64,000 nucleotides of DNA, taken from contig LSAX01000005.1 of NCBI GenBank assembly GCA_001557505.1, forward strand, positions 2,728,001 through 2,792,000. The letters run 5' to 3'. Under the pieces are notes generated by a model. That model was not told where the DNA came from and searched no databases. It saw nothing but the letters and a program-made list of their open reading frames with translations. Positions 1 through 11,265 of this stretch are shown one piece after another (within the stretch, counting starts at the first letter, position 1; every line of letters begins with the position of its first letter). The position numbers were made by a program, and so were the translations under genes. The DNA comes from Reticulascus tulasneorum. Its lineage: Eukaryota; Ascomycota; Sordariomycetes; Glomerellales; Reticulascaceae.

Positions 1-264
1 AAGCCGCTATACTGGATGATCGCGGATCTGAACCGCCCGTCGGCGTCGCATCACCGCGCCGGCGGCAGGGGTTCGGGGATGTCGGCTGTGGACCAGATGA
101 TGACGTGGCTCAACGAGATCACGGAGGCTAGGGACAAGCTGAATACGCGCGACAGGCTTGAGCGCCTTGTGGCAGATATGTTGATACCTAATCCGAACCA
201 ACGGATAACCATGGCGAGGGTGCTACAAGAGCTGTTCACGGAGCAGGCGGCGACGAGGCGATGA
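1..264 (+). CDS. C-terminal end of a kinase-like protein (5' end outside window)
   Basis: An open frame enters from the left edge with no start and ends at a TGA at 262-264, so only the last 87 residues are present. The stretch LVADMLIPNPNQRITMARVL resembles the end of a Ser/Thr protein kinase domain (subdomain XI): a conserved Arg after a short loop, then a helix. In fungi such degenerate kinase domains often sit in proteins with HET-like or other regulatory parts. No catalytic motif (HRD, DFG) lies inside the window, so activity cannot be judged. The assignment rests on this one short motif. Confidence 0.5.
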   Translation, partial: KPLYWMIADLNRPSASHHRAGGRGSGMSAVDQMMTWLNEITEARDKLNTRDRLERLVADMLIPNPNQRITMARVLQELFTEQAATRR

Positions 265-619
265 AGAAGAGGTGGACCACAGTACCTTATCTTACGATTT
301 TTGCCATGACGGGCGATAACCATATTTTACGAGATATCGTGTAGGCCGAGCGCCGCTATGACAGCTGGCAAGGCACGAGGACACTAGATGAGGGTACGTT
401 TCATTATTTTCTTTGTCTCTTTCTCATATGTTGCGCAGCACTGACCCACCCCAGGCATATTGGCGCATGGTTAAGTACTAAACGCATTTTTCATTTCATC
501 TCGACTTATAGAAGGTCATTTGCATCGACCCCAAGAGGGCTGGTATCAACATGTACATTAGAATAAACGCCCCCATCATGCATTTCATGAACCTTTTTTT
601 ACCCGTGATGCCCGCCATT
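265..619. other. Gene-free spacer
   Basis: The gap separates the convergent kinase-like and BIM1-like genes and would hold both 3' ends. No ORF, repeat or RNA gene is visible. Confidence 0.5.
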
Positions 620-1375
620 CTACAAGCTCATGCCGAAAACGAAGGCAACCGTCAGACCTACAACCGAAGACAGAGCGAACATGCTGACGTGGGTGCCAGG
701 CGCGGCGCTGGGGGGGTCGCTAGCAGTGGCGTTTACGGTCTGATCCTTTACCTCGACGAGCGTGGTGCCATTGTTTTGGCAGTCAGCAGTCGCGAGGGCG
801 GTTGCCGAGGCGCTGAATCTGATGTCGGCGCACTGTGACCGTTAGAATCATCCCTCTTTTCTAGTTGTAACCCCTTAGGGCATTTGGGGGGGGGGGGGGC
901 TCACGTTGTAGAGGGCCGAGCCACTGTCGCCAACCGTCACAACCTGGATGGTAGCCAAGGTGCCCTCTGCTACGGGTGCTGGGAGTGCCAGCTTGGGTAG
1001 GCAGAAGGTTCCCTCGCCGGTCACATTCCACAGCGTGGACGGGATGGTGATGTTGAAAACGGTGGTGTTGGCGCCGAGGCCGAGGTTGACGAAGAGGTAG
1101 GTCCAGTCGTGGTGCAGTTCGAGCTTGAGACTTCCACCGTCAAGGGGCCAGTCGGTGATGTTCCCCTCGCCGTATGGGACACCAGCGCCTGAGTCGTGTC
1201 AGTCTAGCGCGGGGCACTATAGTGGAGCGGGGTGCTTACATGGGCGATCCCATTGCGAGTATCCAGTCACGTTTGTGTCCTGGAGTGTCTCTCCTCGCCA
1301 TTCTGGGTAAGTGACGCCGAAATGCGCGGAGGCGAGCTGGGCTGCTGCCAGGGCGAGGATAGTTCTGACGGCCAT
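620..1375 (-). CDS. Secreted GPI-anchored X325/BIM1-like copper protein
   Basis: Three exons (1375-1240, 1188-905, 832-620) join in frame to 210 residues. A signal peptide (MAVRTILALAAAQLASA) ends directly before His, so the mature protein starts HFGVTYPEWRG. This N-terminal His after cleavage is the mark of the histidine brace in LPMO-like X325/BIM1 proteins. Four cysteines are visible (QWDRPC, GTFCLP, CADIRF, ADCQNN), as in this LPMO-like fold, along with several N-glycosylation sequons (NIT, NTT, NVT). A Ser/Ala-rich stretch and a hydrophobic tail (SSVVGLTVAFVFGMSL) predict a GPI anchor. Family members bind Cu(II) at the cell surface and have been linked to copper acquisition rather than polysaccharide cleavage. 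The intron at 904-833 contains a run of about 13 G/C. The product is well supported; the copper role is inferred from the family. Confidence 0.87.
887..899. repeat. Poly-G run inside intron 2 of the BIM1-like gene
   Basis: About 13 consecutive G on the plus strand (C on the coding strand) lie next to the splice donor. Such a homopolymer is prone to length error in sequencing. Confidence 0.9.
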
Positions 1376-3686
1376 TGCGAGTGAGAGGATGTCACTGCAC
1401 GAGACTCTTGCTTTCTGTTTTGATTTATGTGGGCGACAAGGTGTAAGGAAGAAGTTGAAGCTGTATTTTGATGGTATCACGACAAAGTATAGAGAGAGAG
1501 AGAGAGAGAGAGAGGTATGACAAAAGCCAAAGCTGTGAGAGAGCTCCGGCCGTCTTATGTAGTGAATCCTTCATCCCGAGCTGCAGTATTCGCACTCCAG
1601 CCGCCCACGCCGTACATGCACCGGGACAACGAGACGAGTCACAGGCCTAGCCAATTAGCGCCGCCAATTGAGCAAGTTTTCCGCCCAACAGGCTGGGAGG
1701 CCCAGCCAGCCCATGTTTAATCCCTCTGAAAAGGCCTGGCGCGCAGTCTTGGCAAGCAAACGAGCTCGCCATCAGAATGGCGTCGAGCAGTCTCTTTTTC
1801 CAAGCTTATTCTTCAATGGGACAGCTTCGCGGGGTTCCAAAGAATCGTCGGGTGATTGTGTAGCCAATCAAGGGGATCCGCGGCTGGGGGGTGGATGCGG
1901 GGGGTGCAGCGATGGCGGGATGGACCCTGGCTTCGAGGTTTGTTCGCTAGCGCGAATGCAGCCGGGAAACTTGCTCAAATGCTCTCATTGCGCGCATTCC
2001 AACGATAGCAGGACGACTGCTTCTGGGGAAAACATCTGTGAATGTTGGCTTGGGCTGGGGTATTTCGCTTGCCTTTGGCCAATGGAACGAGGAAGGTCAT
2101 GTCGCTTGGAGCTACGACCCGCGGGGGAATAATACTGGGTTCGGGGCGCCGGCGAGTCCAAGACTGGTGTTCCGATGCCAAGGGCTTGGGTGAGGAGGCT
2201 ATTTCTTTAGATGGAGGGATACGATGGGGCACTTTTTGACTACGGACGACGTTCCTCTTCATTGTCTCGTCCGGGCAGGCTGGATTGGGTTTGTTGAGAG
2301 AGGCTTCTCACCCGAACCCTATGTAGCCCTCCAAAAGGCCGTATTGCGCAAAATGCTTAGACCTGACTCGTTCTGCCAGGAGAGATTTCGAGATTTCGAG
2401 AATTCCGATCCAACTCCGCAACGCTACTGTGAGATTTCAACTTTAAAAACCTCATGAGCGGGCTCCTGGGCCATGATCTGCACCGGCCGCCGGCCCGTAG
2501 ATTTGGTAGCTGGGCGGGGGGGCTTCTAAGACATGGGAAAGTGGAGCTTACAGGAGAACGGGAATATACGGGTTTCAGGATCCATAGAAGCATGGAGCTA
2601 TTTTTGTGAGCAGAATAGTATTCAGTTGTTAAGCACGGAAATCATCATATCGTGTGTGTTGACATGAAGACAAGAAACTCCGAACGGAAGAACAGGACCG
2701 CGATAACGCGGCTCTGTCAAAGACGTCGTCCCCTGCTTCCCGCACAGGAATCATCATTGGTACAGACAGACTTCTCGAATCATTTCTCTCTACCGACAAT
2801 GCCGGTTACATGCAGGTACAGATTTGCTCCCGTCCCCCAGGAAGGATCTCCTGCCGGGAGGGATGCCATGAGCTCTCGCGGCCCACGACCTTGACGTAAT
2901 TCTCCGTGCGTTGCCGTGCCCGGGTCTTCACTTCCTTGGACTCGCACTTCTGCAGCTTCCAGTCTGTGGCTTCCCTTGAGCGGCCGGCCTACTGATGTGA
3001 TAGGCCAATGGTTCGGCATGTCATGGTGCCGATCTTTGGTAGATCCAACCCCGTATGCTGGTTGACGCATCCAAGACATGGCTGGCCCGATCATCCGGAA
3101 TGGAAGATTGGCCGGCGACCGAGTGCGTGGTAGCTGCTACGTGTAATCCTGCTACATGCCGTATCCATTTCATCACCATTAACTTCGTTTCCCCGAAGTA
3201 AATAGCTTGGACTCACGACGTGATGAACGCACCTACTAGGGACAAGAGCTAGTCTGATATCACATTGATCTTGCTCGGCTACGAGGAGGTTGCAGTTTGT
3301 TTGCAGTCACTCGTTTGTTTCGATTTGACTAGTTGCTGCGGTTGCGTCTTTCACGACTGTGTCAAACAGTGGCACTAGATATCTAGAGAGTGCCCGGGCA
3401 GCATGAGCATTCTCCAATGACGGCTTGCGGGTGGAGTGGGATGAACCCCGGCCCCTGCCCACTGCGCGACTGGATCAGGGATCAACTTCTCTAGCTGGGG
3501 TATTGGATTGGAAGGCAGGTAGTTATCTCGGTTGTAACTTGATTGTACCAGTTTGAAGACTGTGAAAGACGTCGACGAAGATGGCTCCTGGGAGTGACAG
3601 AGATGTTTGTGATTCATTACCCTGCACGTGATAACCAATGTACATATGAATTATAACTCCCACATAGTAAATAAAATTGCACTGGG
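1376..3686. other. 2.3-kb gene-free region
   Basis: Only short, overlapping, compositionally biased ORFs are present, for example a 154-codon frame at 1668-2132 with no recognisable domain and no codon pattern like the neighbouring genes. It contains the upstream region of the BIM1-like gene and a GA microsatellite. No convincing gene was found. Confidence 0.5.
1491..1514. repeat. (GA)n microsatellite
   Basis: About twelve GA dinucleotides lie roughly 120 bp upstream of the BIM1-like start codon, as CT repeats on the coding strand. Pyrimidine tracts are common in fungal promoters, so a promoter role is possible but not shown. Confidence 0.85.
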
Positions 3687-4962
3687 CTATCTCGGATAGA
3701 GACCAAAATCCTCCAACGCCAGTCCTCCTAGGCTGTTCTCACAATCGCTGATCGCTTTCTCCATAAACACTCCCAGAGTGCATCTGTGCTTGCCAGAATA
3801 TCGGACAGTGGACCATTCCGGCGATTTGAGATCGCGTACCTTCGCTATCAGCTCCCCGACGCTGTATCCGAGAAACGGGCTTGTAGGCTTTGGGTTGAGA
3901 AGGGTATCTGTACACATCTGTCTGGCAAGTGCGCCTGCCAGGATCGAGGAACACTCGAATGAACAATTCGTTCGTACGTGGAGATAGGAGAGAAGGTTAT
4001 GAAGCTCCGAGATGATTTGGTCCACCAATTCCTGTCTCCGTTCATCAATGGTTGCTAGGACCAGTCAGCCACATCGCACACTCTTTCATCACAGTCTCCA
4101 TACCAATTACGCTTTGCGGGATCGGGAGACTTAATGTGTCAAGTGGCCCTTTGCTGTCTTTAAGGGCAATTTTCGTCATCTGCTCGAACAGGAGGTTCTT
4201 CGAGAATACACAGGAAATGGTAAGCCACAAAATCAGATTTCTGCAGTATTCCTTTGGGAGGTCGTGCTTCAAGTTTTGGATACAGGAATCCGAAAACCAC
4301 TCGACCACTTCATGGCACTTGTAGTAGTCAACGACAACCGAGAACTTGGCTAGCATCTCCAGGCTGAGGGATTTAGGGACACGTCGAACATGCCCGTGGA
4401 TGATGTTCATCAAGATCAACAGGGCCTGTGCATCCCAGTCGAATGCGCTGACCGCAAGGCGAGACTCGGACGACGCAATGCTCTCCTCCCAAGGGCCACG
4501 AAGCATTTTCCTGAAATATGCCGAAGCCAGCACCAGGTGTTTTGACGAAAGGCGCATGCTAATTTTCACTTCCTCCTCTGGCGGCGGTGGGGATTTAGAT
4601 TGAAATACAAACAATGGGACTTTATGGCGAGCATCGTCGACACCACCCTGGGCTTCATGGCGCGGTTCACCTGCGAAGGGGAACTGGAGTGCAGGTTGGC
4701 CCATGTTTGTGAATGAAAAGCTGTACTCGGCGGTGCGCTCAAGCTGTCTCGTGCCAGGGTCGAGATTCAGGAAACGCATCGCCGCTATCGCCATTTCGCC
4801 GACAAACTTGGTGTTCCGCACACCCGGCTGTTCCAGAGCTAGAGGTTCGGAAGGATCAGACGAGCTTCCCGGTTCGCTCCAGACCGCGAAGGGCGCGTTT
4901 GGATGAAACAATACCAGCTCGACATCTCCATCTGGGTCGAGCTCGTAATCCGGGATGCCCAT
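3687..4962 (-). CDS. BTB/POZ-domain protein
   Basis: Two exons (4962-4104, 4054-3687) give 408 residues; the 49-nt intron has donor GTATGG, branch GCTGAC and acceptor CCTAG. The early segment DYELDPDGDVELVLFHPNAP is typical of a widespread fungal BTB family. The BTB core follows at about residues 125-230, with MRLSSKHLVLASAYFRKML, then DWDAQALLILMNIIHG and MLAKFSVVVDYYKCHEVVEW. A C-terminal helix (ATIDERRQELVDQIISELHN) spans the splice and confirms it. BTB domains mediate dimerisation, often as Cullin-3 adaptors; no partner domain (Kelch, MATH) is present. ATG 4962 is the only in-frame ATG after an upstream stop, but an extra 5' exon cannot be excluded because homology-like sequence extends slightly beyond it. 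Confidence 0.82.
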
Positions 4963-5962
4963 GTCGCGGTATGTGTGCAACTGCGCCGAGACGTTGGGGA
5001 ATCTTTTGCCTTTCCAACGTGAAATCGACGGGGTTGCGGGGTTGCGTGCTTACGTCTTACCCAAGCCGCCAACTGCTCAAGGTAGGGTGACAGCGACGGA
5101 GATTTCGGCTTGCACAGGACTGCATCCCGTCAAAAAACGAGTGGCTGCTCTGGAACTACGTACACCATTTTATCCACATCGGGTGCTCGTGTAACAGATA
5201 TATATTGCTGCATGACGGAGGTCATTCTTTGTTGCGTTTTTGATGGAATATTTCGTTTCCGTGTTGAGGGTTTCTTGGGAAACATTTGGCGTACTAAAAG
5301 CTGCTGATAATGTAACTCAAGTGATTCAAGCATGAAGGGGACGTAGCCTCCACGGCCATTTATAAAAGGGTTAATTTAAACAAGACCTCGCGATACTCAT
5401 TTCGCCTCTCATATGGTAGCTTTCCTTCATTGTCTTCAAGATATATCGACATAGTAATGGTAGATACGACCACGAGATGATGACAAGATCGGTCTGAGAG
5501 CAGCCAATGGCATCATCCGTGGGGTTGCGCCACAAAATTTGGCCTCGATTTCGGCACTGACCCCAAGGTACTATTAGGTACGCTGGAAGAGGCCGCTCAG
5601 GTGCTGCGCCGCCACAGCCAAACGGGCGGAGACGCAAGCTCATTCGACGCCCCATCCGCTCCGCCACGAATTTTTGGCCTCAATGGCCCCGCATCCCAGG
5701 AAAGTAGGGCTGGCCAATCCTCTTCGGTGCTTCGACCCTGGTCTCCAGAGTGGGCCGGGTGCCTGGAATGAATTTAGTCTCAGGCATTCCCACTCGAGTC
5801 AACTTCACCTCTTCAACCTCTTTTGCAACTCCGTCACTCATTCCAGGCTTGCATTCGAACATCGAATGCTGCCCTCTTTTAAACCCTTCGTACTTTGAAT
5901 ATCCACGTGAATCTTTACTGCATCATTGAACTTGAGTTTCGCGTCTACCCCTACCCCCCGCC
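4963..5962. other. 1-kb divergent intergenic region
   Basis: It lies between the BTB gene (minus) and the next gene (plus) and so holds both promoters. Only short shadow ORFs are present. No repeat or RNA gene was recognised. Confidence 0.5.
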
Positions 5963-7051
5963 ATGGGGTTCCTCCCATCCATTCCCCTTCCGGCGCCGGG
6001 ACTTTGGACAGAAGAGAAAATGGACCGCCGTAACAACGACAACGACAACGGCTGGACTACGGCGATAAATCATTACTGTGCCGACCCTCCGGTTGCGACT
6101 TGCACCGGCTCGGAACGTAGCCATTTGCCTCGCCAGCCTGTCACCATCGAGAGTTGGCCTGTGCGACGAAATCGCCGCATTAGCCATTGGGTTGACCGCG
6201 AGACAAAGGGGACAGCGTCGGAGTGGGATCAACTCATCTTATGCGATCCACCCCGGCGTTGGCGACCTGGCTCCTACATCTCCTGCAATCACTGCATCGA
6301 CCACGGCCTTGTTTCTCCCATCAATCTAGCCCCCGAGCGCCCCTGGTCATTCCCGGACACCGTTCATGCTCCCAGCAGTGACAAGTACCCAGGAACACAC
6401 CACCTGGATGATCTTGCAATGCAACTACGGACCCCGGGATACATCGGCAGGTTTTCCATCAGCCCACCATTCGCCGCTCCCATTCCCCGACTACCGCTTT
6501 ACCTTGACCAAGTCGCGGACTCGCCAATCGATATCGATAATCTTGAAAGTCTTGAGGCACAGCTCCAGACAACCAGTTCTTCAAACTGGGCCGCTGAGGG
6601 CAACCTCGGCGCCTACCTACACGCCAATACATCGGGGCTTCATGTACGTCCTTTTATTAATCGCGGGCTCCACGAGCCGTGAAGCTGACCTTCATCTCTT
6701 CAGGACTGGTCCCAACATCGACTATTACATCTTGGACTAACAAGGCAATCTATACCATTGGCTCCGGCCATAAATGGTAAGGGCATGTTGTTCGATAATG
6801 CTAACGCTGGACGAGAGTGGCATAATGCCGCCTCTCACAGTCGGAGAAGTTTGGCCGCATCCCCAACTGGGACTGATCAATCAGATATCCATGGCATTAC
6901 ACAACAGGTACGTGCAGCGCACTTTAAGTAGAGCAATGCACTAAAACTTCATAGTCTTATTTCCCCCACCATGCGCAGAAGACATCCTCAGCCTGGCGGA
7001 GAGCAAGCTCTGCGCGTTTACTGTCCAGCCTTGCCGAGGTACACGAGTTGA
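5963..7051 (+). CDS. Hypothetical protein, four exons
   Basis: No family is recognised. An open frame from ATG 5963 (227 codons before the first donor) is followed by three GT-AG introns that keep the frame: exons 5963-6643, 6704-6776, 6841-6907 and 6955-7051, 305 residues in all. The first two introns contain CTGAC or CTAAC branch points, which supports a real spliced gene. The product is hydrophilic and rich in Pro, Arg and His, with no signal peptide or membrane segment. Its stop TGA (7049-7051) overlaps by one base the ATG (7051) of the following GMC-like frame. That is unusual for fungal genes, so the last exon may belong elsewhere. Confidence 0.45.
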
Positions 7052-7912
7052 TGCGATGCAGTTACGACTGCGTTGTCGTCGGATCGGGCTACGGCGGCGC
7101 AGTTGCAGCTTCCAGAATTGCTCGCTCGAAGGATGTCTCTGAAAAGCGACCATCGGTTTGTGTCCTTGATCGAGGACGCGAGAAGGTGCCTGGGGAAGCC
7201 CCAAGTACCGTTCTCGATTCCTCCGACGAAGTTCACGTGTCTAGCGAAGCTGCGCAGAGCTGGCTTCGCACACCCGTGGATCATAGCGACCCATCAGGCT
7301 TGTATCATTTGATTTTTGGAAAGCGATTGAATCCCGTCGGATGCAATGGTACGCATGCCTTCTCCAGCATATGTGCAACATTGGCACGAGCTAACCCGTA
7401 TCCTAGATCTTTGTGGCGCAAATTTGATGAACGAAAATGTGCTTCAATCTCCAGAATTTCCTGTTGGAAGCTCGGAGCTTCGACTGGTCGATGCTGTGGC
7501 AAGAGGAAGAGATCCGAGGCCGGCAGAAACAGAAGAAACAAAACCCGACATGGCCATTTCCGAAATCTTGCATGCAGATCAATATTGGAAATGGCCCTTA
7601 CTAGCTGCTGCCTCACTGCACTCTCGGGATCAATCCTGGGAGGATACCTGCTGGCGTCTTCCCAAGGTTGAAACCGTCAGGGAGACAACGTCTCCTGCAG
7701 AGACCTGGCTCAGTCTGGATATCTTCGATCATGCCGCCTGGGCAACTGGCTCTTCCGGGCCTTTCACCCCAAGCTACCTGGTCTTCCAATGGGTGACGAG
7801 CTTTTACCACTTTTATCGCGCGGTATTGACCGAGCAACATAGAGTGATGGCTCAAACTCAGCTCGGACTGCCGCAGCCGACCGAGTTGTATCGGTGTACG
7901 CTTGTGGCGTGA
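7051..7912 (+). pseudogene. Truncated GMC/cholesterol-oxidase-type flavoenzyme head
   Basis: The first exon (7051-7348) encodes a clear FAD-binding Rossmann start: YDCVVVGSGYGGAVAASRIA (GxGxxG), then VCVLDRGRE at the end of beta-2, then LYHLIFGKRLNPVGCNG. After a 58-nt intron (7349-7406) the frame gives CGANLMNENV, matching the family motif that follows the cofactor loop. From there the 267-residue product no longer resembles GMC enzymes. The remaining FAD and substrate domains and the active-site His/Asn, normally 400 or more further residues, are absent in all frames. This is a decayed or truncated oxidoreductase; the downstream codons up to 7912 are probably chance coding. No function is expected. 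Confidence 0.65.
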
Positions 7913-8195
7913 TTCGTACGTCAATTCCTCGGCCTCCTTTAAACGCTCGAGCTGACCTTTTATTTAGAATTGGATATAGACCTGAGTACGTCATAAAAAG
8001 ACTCGTGAGGCCATCTAAACTTGATGCCAAGTAACCAACTCTCACAAAACTGAATCCAACCCAAAGCAATCACACCACACAGCAAACAATCCACCGAATC
8101 AGCACTCTACTCCAAGTTAGGAGCCCAGAGTTCTGTATACCGCAGAAACAAACCAACCTGAGGAAATCCTCAAAAATAAACCAGACGATAGAAAG

Positions 8196-9003
8196 ATGGA
8201 AAGCAGAGGAGTGATGGACTTTCCCGATGTCTTTGGCGACATTGCCTTTGGCTCGACGCTCGCAGAACCGTGCGGCCAGGGCTTCGATGACATGGAGTAT
8301 GCGATGCTCCTTGAGGATATAGACATGTTCGATCCGTCCGCGGCATTCCCTACGAGTATGCTCCCAGCGATCGATGCAAACGACGTCCAGATCTTCCAAG
8401 AGATTCAGCAGAGCCTCGCGTGCGGGAACCTCGATCTGGCGCAGGAGAGCGGCTGGCCGGTAGTCGACTCCCTATCCGATCTGCCGGTCGAAGCCTTTGA
8501 CGGATGGGACCAGCTGCTCACCGATTTCGAGAGTCCCGAGTCCCTCTCCTCCGTCGATAGCCCGACCACGTCGCCGCAGTCCACGAGCGGGTCCGACACC
8601 ACGCATCACCCCTACCGGTGTCCCACAGAAGGCTGCACCAAGACCTTCCGCAAAGAAAGCCAACTCAAGTAAGCCTTCTCTCCCTCCCTCTACAGGGTAT
8701 ATTTGCTAACTTGCACGTAATAGGCAGCACCAGCGCGTCCACTGCAAGGCCCTCACCTGTACTATATGCCGTCACGAGCGCCAAACAGAGCACATGTTCG
8801 CGCAGGTGCGTGATCTCGAGCGGCATATACAGGCGCGGCACAAGGACGTGGCGGCGAAGGCGAACATACGGTCGGAGATTCGGCATTGTCCGTTTCCCGG
8901 GTGCAGCCACCAGGGAAGGCGTGACAACGTGTCAAGGCACCACGAGAGTAGGCATGGGCTGAAGCTCAAGTGGAAGAGGGGATCCCCCCATGTTGTGAGT
9001 TGA
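8196..9003 (+). CDS. C2H2 zinc-finger transcription factor
   Basis: Two exons (8196-8668, 8724-9003) give 250 residues; the intron has donor GTAAGC, branch TGCTAAC and acceptor AATAG. The N-terminal 130 residues are acidic and hydrophobic (many Asp/Glu/Phe/Leu), as in an activation domain, followed by a Ser/Thr/Pro stretch. Three zinc fingers end the protein: YRCPTEGCTKTFRKESQLKQ with HQRVH, interrupted by the intron; a divergent finger from CTICRHERQ to HIQARH; and CPFPGCSHQGRRDNVSRH with ESRH. Spacing and order resemble small fungal C2H2 regulators found near metabolic genes. Targets cannot be told; the neighbouring GMC and P450 genes are possible but unproven. Confidence 0.85.
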
Positions 9004-9305
9004 GGTTTGCTATTTAAAAGGCGTTTTGGGTGACAATATATGAGTGATTCCCTACTTATCGTAGTTTCTTCCTGTTCATGGCAAGGTTGGTAGTCTTTAG
9101 TCCAATATACTCTATAAGCCTAATATCCACGGTGCAACTCGCTGGAGCCCGGTGACTTGATTTGAATGAGAAGTCTTTTCTGGGTAGTTCTACCGCTCGG
9201 GCATGAGCTTCCCCCACAGCTCGTGTTGGGCAGCAGAGACACTTGTAAAGCTCCCATCCAAGCTTAGATATCGCCAGCTGAGTACAGCTCAGTTCTTGGC
9301 CTCCA
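9004..9305. other. Short convergent spacer
   Basis: This is the 3' side of both the C2H2 gene and the HET gene. No feature is seen. Confidence 0.5.
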
Positions 9306-10928
9306 TTATTCAGTTATACCGAGAGCTAAGCTAAGCTTCACGCTATACAGTCCCACCTCCCTGGATATGCCTTCGACAAGCCCTTTCTCGGCCGAAACGG
9401 AGATTGTAAAAACCTCACCGCCCAATCGCATTTTTACGGAGCTACCCATTGATAGAATTTCAGGGGCTTTGATGCTCATATCTGCCCAATGCATCGAGTC
9501 GCTTCTGTGTCTCCCGCGGAAGATCTGCAGTACTTGGCGGGGACATTCCTCCTCCCAGAGCACCCTGAGGATCGGCTGCAGGTTCTGCTCTCTGTAGTCG
9601 CAAAGAACAACCAGGTGCACCAGCTCGCTCTTTAAATGGCAGCTGAATTTCATGCCGAGCACCATGGGATATCTCATCCAGGAGTACGGCTTCGGCCGCA
9701 GGAAAACTCGATCGGCGATGTCCCACAAATTTTCGGGAACCGCGTCTCCGAGCTTGAACACTCGATCGAAGGGGACATGGACAGCGGAGCTGCGAAACGA
9801 CGACGACGAAAAGTTGCGGAATGTGCCCCAGTCGATGAGGATATAGTAGTCGGTGACGTCCAGGCTTACGCTCTCGTCCAGTGTCCTGTCTTGCGATCCC
9901 GCTAGTGATGGCCTTCCGATTCGGCAGAAGACCTTTGGTCCCAGTTTCCGCAGGTAGATCCCAACCTCCGTGCTACCGGATTCGTCTCCACGAGTTTTGA
10001 TTCCCAGCAGAAGCTTATGCTGGACTATTCCAGGTCTCAAAACAGCGACACGTAACGGCATGTCTCCGGCCACATATAGGCCTTTATTCGTAACCGAAAA
10101 ATCGCAAAAGTCATCTGCAAAAGGTCTGACGCTAGAGCTTCGCGCAAACGCCGCGGGTGATGCGGCAAAGAGGCTGACAAACGGCCGATCGAGACTCTCG
10201 GCAAGCTCCCATGCAAAGATAGTTAGGTCGCTATTTCGTTTTACGATTTCTTCCTGGAGTCTGCGGAAAGCCCGAAGACCTTCGCCATATATGAGTGGCA
10301 TGTTCACATCGAATATTCCAAGTAAGCAGTACGCTGTGTCCTCGACGCGAGTGGTGTGCCGTCGAGCTGCCCATGACATCCTCCAGGCAATGGAATAGTC
10401 AGCCAAGCTCTTTACGCCTTGCAGCACTTCGATCGGAACACCGGTACACTCGGAAAGGAGGTCAACAAAGTCCTCCTTTGACCCACGATAGCTCCAGGAT
10501 GCATCGTAGAAGCTGATTTTCCGAGGGGCTAACAACTCCTGAAGCGTCCAACCACGACTGACCCATCGACAGTGCGATAGTCTCTCGGCGATTGGTGCAT
10601 TGTGAGGGAGGTCCGTAAGCGAGACAAAGCAGACGGCTGCATTCTCGTACCACCTGAACATGGAGTTGATGGATTCTGTAAGCTCTGCGCTGCTCGATTT
10701 GTCTATACAACACGTATCGACCCATGCATAGTCGCATCCGTGCTCCCTCGCCAGTCGACAGGTTTGCGTGATTTTGGAATAATCTAATTTCGAGGACTGT
10801 TTGGGCGATAGCATGTCGTGGAAGCCGACCTCGCCATCGCCCCAGGTGTGCGAAAGGATCGCAAAAGGAGGTATCCTGGACAGGGAAAAGTCCTCAAGCT
10901 CAAGCGTCCGTGCATTTATGAGTCGCAT
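9306..10928 (-). CDS. HET-domain protein (heterokaryon incompatibility type)
   Basis: This is a single-exon gene of 540 residues from ATG 10928, the start that gives the family's usual MRLINARTLEL opening; in-frame codons extend upstream without a better start. The HET domain is complete: FAILSHTWGDGEV near residue 22, YAWVDTCCIDKSSSAELTES near 80, SRGWTLQELLAP near 135 and YCLLGIFDVNMPLIYGEG near 212. HET domains trigger growth arrest or cell death after fusion of incompatible hyphae and are linked to TIR-like folds. The C-terminal 300 residues are lineage-specific and carry no repeats. It is intact, unlike the HET copy at 47.5 kb. Confidence 0.93.
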   Translation of the reverse strand: MRLINARTLELEDFSLSRIPPFAILSHTWGDGEVGFHDMLSPKQSSKLDYSKITQTCRLAREHGCDYAWVDTCCIDKSSSAELTESINSMFRWYENAAVCFVSLTDLPHNAPIAERLSHCRWVSRGWTLQELLAPRKISFYDASWSYRGSKEDFVDLLSECTGVPIEVLQGVKSLADYSIAWRMSWAARRHTTRVEDTAYCLLGIFDVNMPLIYGEGLRAFRRLQEEIVKRNSDLTIFAWELAESLDRPFVSLFAASPAAFARSSSVRPFADDFCDFSVTNKGLYVAGDMPLRVAVLRPGIVQHKLLLGIKTRGDESGSTEVGIYLRKLGPKVFCRIGRPSLAGSQDRTLDESVSLDVTDYYILIDWGTFRNFSSSSFRSSAVHVPFDRVFKLGDAVPENLWDIADRVFLRPKPYSWMRYPMVLGMKFSCHLKSELVHLVVLCDYREQNLQPILRVLWEEECPRQVLQIFRGRHRSDSMHWADMSIKAPEILSMGSSVKMRLGGEVFTISVSAEKGLVEGISREVGLYSVKLSLALGITE

Positions 10929-11265
10929 GGTAACCACAGCGAGGAACGGGAAACCTTGATTTGGAGCCTCAATAAAGCAGAAGTTGAAAAGAGGGGGTAT
11001 GCGAGTTCGTAATCGCTGCCGAATGCTCATTGGGCGAGCCAGGTAAGATAGTGCGTGGCGGCCCTTGCTCGATTGAGTTGTACGCAGATTGCGATACACA
11101 TCACCGATTTGGCCTTGTGCAGGTAGTGATGCTTCACTTATGGAAGTTTTAAATTATGTTTTAAGCTTCACGCATTACAAAATGATACAACATGACTCCA
11201 GGCCAAATGAGAGAAGCATGCCCGATCCCCGTCGTTGACATGATAAATCCACCCATCCCATTACA
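10929..11265. other. Short spacer
   Basis: It lies between the M43 protease 3' end and the HET gene start and would contain the HET promoter. Nothing else is seen. Confidence 0.5.

Noticed and set aside
1668..2132. 154-codon plus-strand ORF
   Set aside because: No domain, no signal peptide, irregular composition and no supporting splice partners.
4839..5072. Minus-strand frame upstream of the BTB gene as its first exon
   Set aside because: It lacks an ATG and overlaps the BTB frame. A splice that would join upstream sequence to HTYRD exists (GTAAGA to GCGCAG) but gives no in-frame ATG, so it was left out of the model.
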